Assembly: GCF_039536745.1 (NCBI RefSeq)
Contig: NZ_BAAAZE010000005.1
Location: forward strand, 248,001-312,000
Length of the DNA: 64,000 nucleotides
From: Actimicrobium antarcticum
Lineage (GTDB): Bacteria > Pseudomonadota > Gammaproteobacteria > Burkholderiales > Burkholderiaceae_D
Direction: 5' to 3'
The position numbers and the translations under genes were made by a program. The notes beneath the pieces were generated by a model. The model was not told the origin of the DNA, ran no database searches, and saw only the letters and a list, made by a program, of their open reading frames with translations. Below are positions 62,820-64,000 of the stretch, one piece after another; position 1 is the stretch's first letter, and each line of letters begins with the position of its first letter.

Positions 62820-64000
62820 TCATGGTGTGACCTGCCGGTTGTGGTGGGCCAGCACCTTGGCCAGCAAGGCCGAAGCCACGCGTGCAGTCACGCCGTCGGC
62901 GCGACTGGTCAGGGCGATCGGTATGCGGGCACCCAGCACGATGCCTGAGGCGGTTGCGCCGGCCAGATATTCCAGTTGCTTGCCCAGCATGTTGCCGGAC
63001 TCCAGATCAGGCACCACCAGGATATCGGCATCGCCGGCGACGTCCGATTCGATCCCCTTGATGTGCGCCGCATGCAGTGAAATCGCATTGTCGAACGCCA
63101 GCGGTCCATCCACCAGGCCGCCGGTAATTTGCCGCCGTTGCGCCATCTTGCACAGCGCCGCGGCGTCGACCGTCGAGGGAATGTTGGGGTTGATGGTTTC
63201 GACCGCCGACAGGATCGCGACTTTTGGCAGCGGTATGCCCATGACCTGCGCGAAAAGGATGGCGTTTTGAATGATGTCGGCTTTGTCGCTCAGGCCAGGA
63301 CGGATGTGCAATGCGGCGTCCGTCAGCAACAGCGGCTTGTGATACGCCGGCACATCGAACCGGAACAAATGCGACATGCGCCGCGCGGTGCGCAGGGCCG
63401 GCGTGGCGGTGATCGCACGGATCAATTCATCGGTGTGCAGGCTGCCTTTCATCAGGCTTTCCAGCTCCCCGGCGGCGGCCATTTCTGCGGCTTTCTCGGC
63501 GGCGGCGTGGCTATGGGCAACGGCGACGATCTCGATGCCCTGCACATCGATGCCAGCCTGTTGCGCCAGTTCTCTGATCCTGTTTTCGGGGCCAATCAAG
63601 ACCGGCTCGATCAAGCCTCTGCGCGCCGACTCCAGTGCGCTGCGCAGCGAATCCTCGTCGCATGGATGGACGATGCCACAGCGGATCGCGGCCAGGCCGT
63701 CGCCCATGGCCAGCAGCGCATTGAGCCGGGCCTCGGGATCGAACAGTTGAATGTGCGGCGCGGCGGTGCGCGCAATGCGTACTTTTTGGGTCGGCGCCAG
63801 CACCCGTGCCAGACCGTGCAGCACGGTGTCGCCTTTCTGGTTGACGACCTGGCAGTCCATGTCGAGGCGCTTTTTTTCGTCGTCCTTGCTGGTGACGGTG
63901 ACTGTCACGGTCAGCGTATCGCCCACGCGCACCGGTTTGCTGAAGTGCAGAACCTGCTCAAGATAGATCGTGCCGGGCCCGGGAAACACGGTGCCTAGCA
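62820..64000 (-). CDS. MaoC-like hydratase – phosphate acetyl/butyryltransferase fusion, 5' end outside window
   Basis: The C-terminal roughly 300 residues are a Pta/Ptb-type phosphotransacylase: VLIGPENRIRELAQQ, AAGELESLMKGSLHTDELIR, RRMSHLFRFDVPAYHKPLLL, DAALHIRPGLSDKADIIQNA and LVVPDLESGNMLGKQLEYLA. In front lies the end of a MaoC/hot-dog domain (VFPGPGTIYLEQVLHFSKPV, RVGDTLTVTVTV). The frame is open to the right edge. Fused enoyl-CoA hydratase/phosphate acetyltransferase proteins of this kind occur in beta- and alphaproteobacteria next to ackA, for acetate overflow or PHB turnover. Confidence 0.88.
   Translation of the reverse strand, partial: LGTVFPGPGTIYLEQVLHFSKPVRVGDTLTVTVTVTSKDDEKKRLDMDCQVVNQKGDTVLHGLARVLAPTQKVRIARTAAPHIQLFDPEARLNALLAMGDGLAAIRCGIVHPCDEDSLRSALESARRGLIEPVLIGPENRIRELAQQAGIDVQGIEIVAVAHSHAAAEKAAEMAAAGELESLMKGSLHTDELIRAITATPALRTARRMSHLFRFDVPAYHKPLLLTDAALHIRPGLSDKADIIQNAILFAQVMGIPLPKVAILSAVETINPNIPSTVDAAALCKMAQRRQITGGLVDGPLAFDNAISLHAAHIKGIESDVAGDADILVVPDLESGNMLGKQLEYLAGATASGIVLGARIPIALTSRADGVTARVASALLAKVLAHHNRQVTP

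Overview
The window is a moderately GC-rich, gene-dense chromosomal segment of a betaproteobacterium, most likely Burkholderiales and plausibly Oxalobacteraceae. Markers that point there are the long-form isocitrate lyase, the FisR/SQR/PDO sulfide genes, the DUF3348-DUF802-OmpA-DUF2894 operon, CydP/CydX/YbgE-type accessory genes and a MaoC-Pta fusion. No rRNA, tRNA, CRISPR array or complete mobile element was seen. The family level is inference only.

Layout. 1-13.8 kb: a CaiB-type CoA-transferase (cut by the edge) diverges from a NAC-like LysR regulator. Two exported alpha/beta hydrolases follow. Next comes a long minus-strand operon, read livK-like, livH, livM, livG, livF, SCP-x type thiolase, acyl-CoA ligase, GntR regulator, which looks like an import-and-activate pathway for a carboxylic acid. 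14-19.8 kb: an acyltransferase diverges from a secreted hydrolase, followed by a graveyard of a ParE-like toxin fragment and two IS3-type orfA fragments, an amine oxidase and a nitroreductase. 20-27.5 kb: a complete taurine-nitrogen cluster (TauABC, TauR, taurine:pyruvate aminotransferase, IsfD-type sulfoacetaldehyde reductase, IsfE-type exporter), in which nitrogen is kept and the sulfonate is probably expelled as isethionate. Matching direct repeats 22 bp apart lie in both Tau promoters.

27.8-40 kb: an aldo/keto reductase and a ClC antiporter, then a sulfide-detoxification block. A sigma-54 activator with the three-cysteine FisR signature sits beside a DUF2892 protein, a sulfite exporter, a phosphatase-like/SQR fusion and a persulfide dioxygenase. 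The dioxygenase gene diverges from cydPABX-ybgE, which encodes a cytochrome bd oxidase of a sulfide-tolerant class. Sigma-54-like -24/-12 elements and repeated ACTGCCA/TGGCAGT boxes occur at all three promoters, suggesting one FisR regulon that joins sulfide oxidation to bd respiration.

40-46.5 kb: bacteriophytochrome, single-domain response regulator and hybrid kinase with overlapping reading frames. 46.6-51.5 kb: KatG (with a clear terminator), a DoxX-like protein and isocitrate lyase. 51.6-56.7 kb: a five-gene, overlapping minus-strand operon encoding a MotA/ZorA-like protein with a very long cytoplasmic tail, a MotB/ZorB-like OmpA protein, DUF3348, DUF2894 and an alpha/beta hydrolase. This is a Zorya-like ion-driven motor without the known Zorya effectors and the strongest candidate for an undescribed system. 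57.5-64 kb: a membrane GGDEF protein, a class C beta-lactamase-like protein, a DUF1499 lipoprotein, acetate kinase and a MaoC-phosphotransacetylase fusion cut by the right edge.
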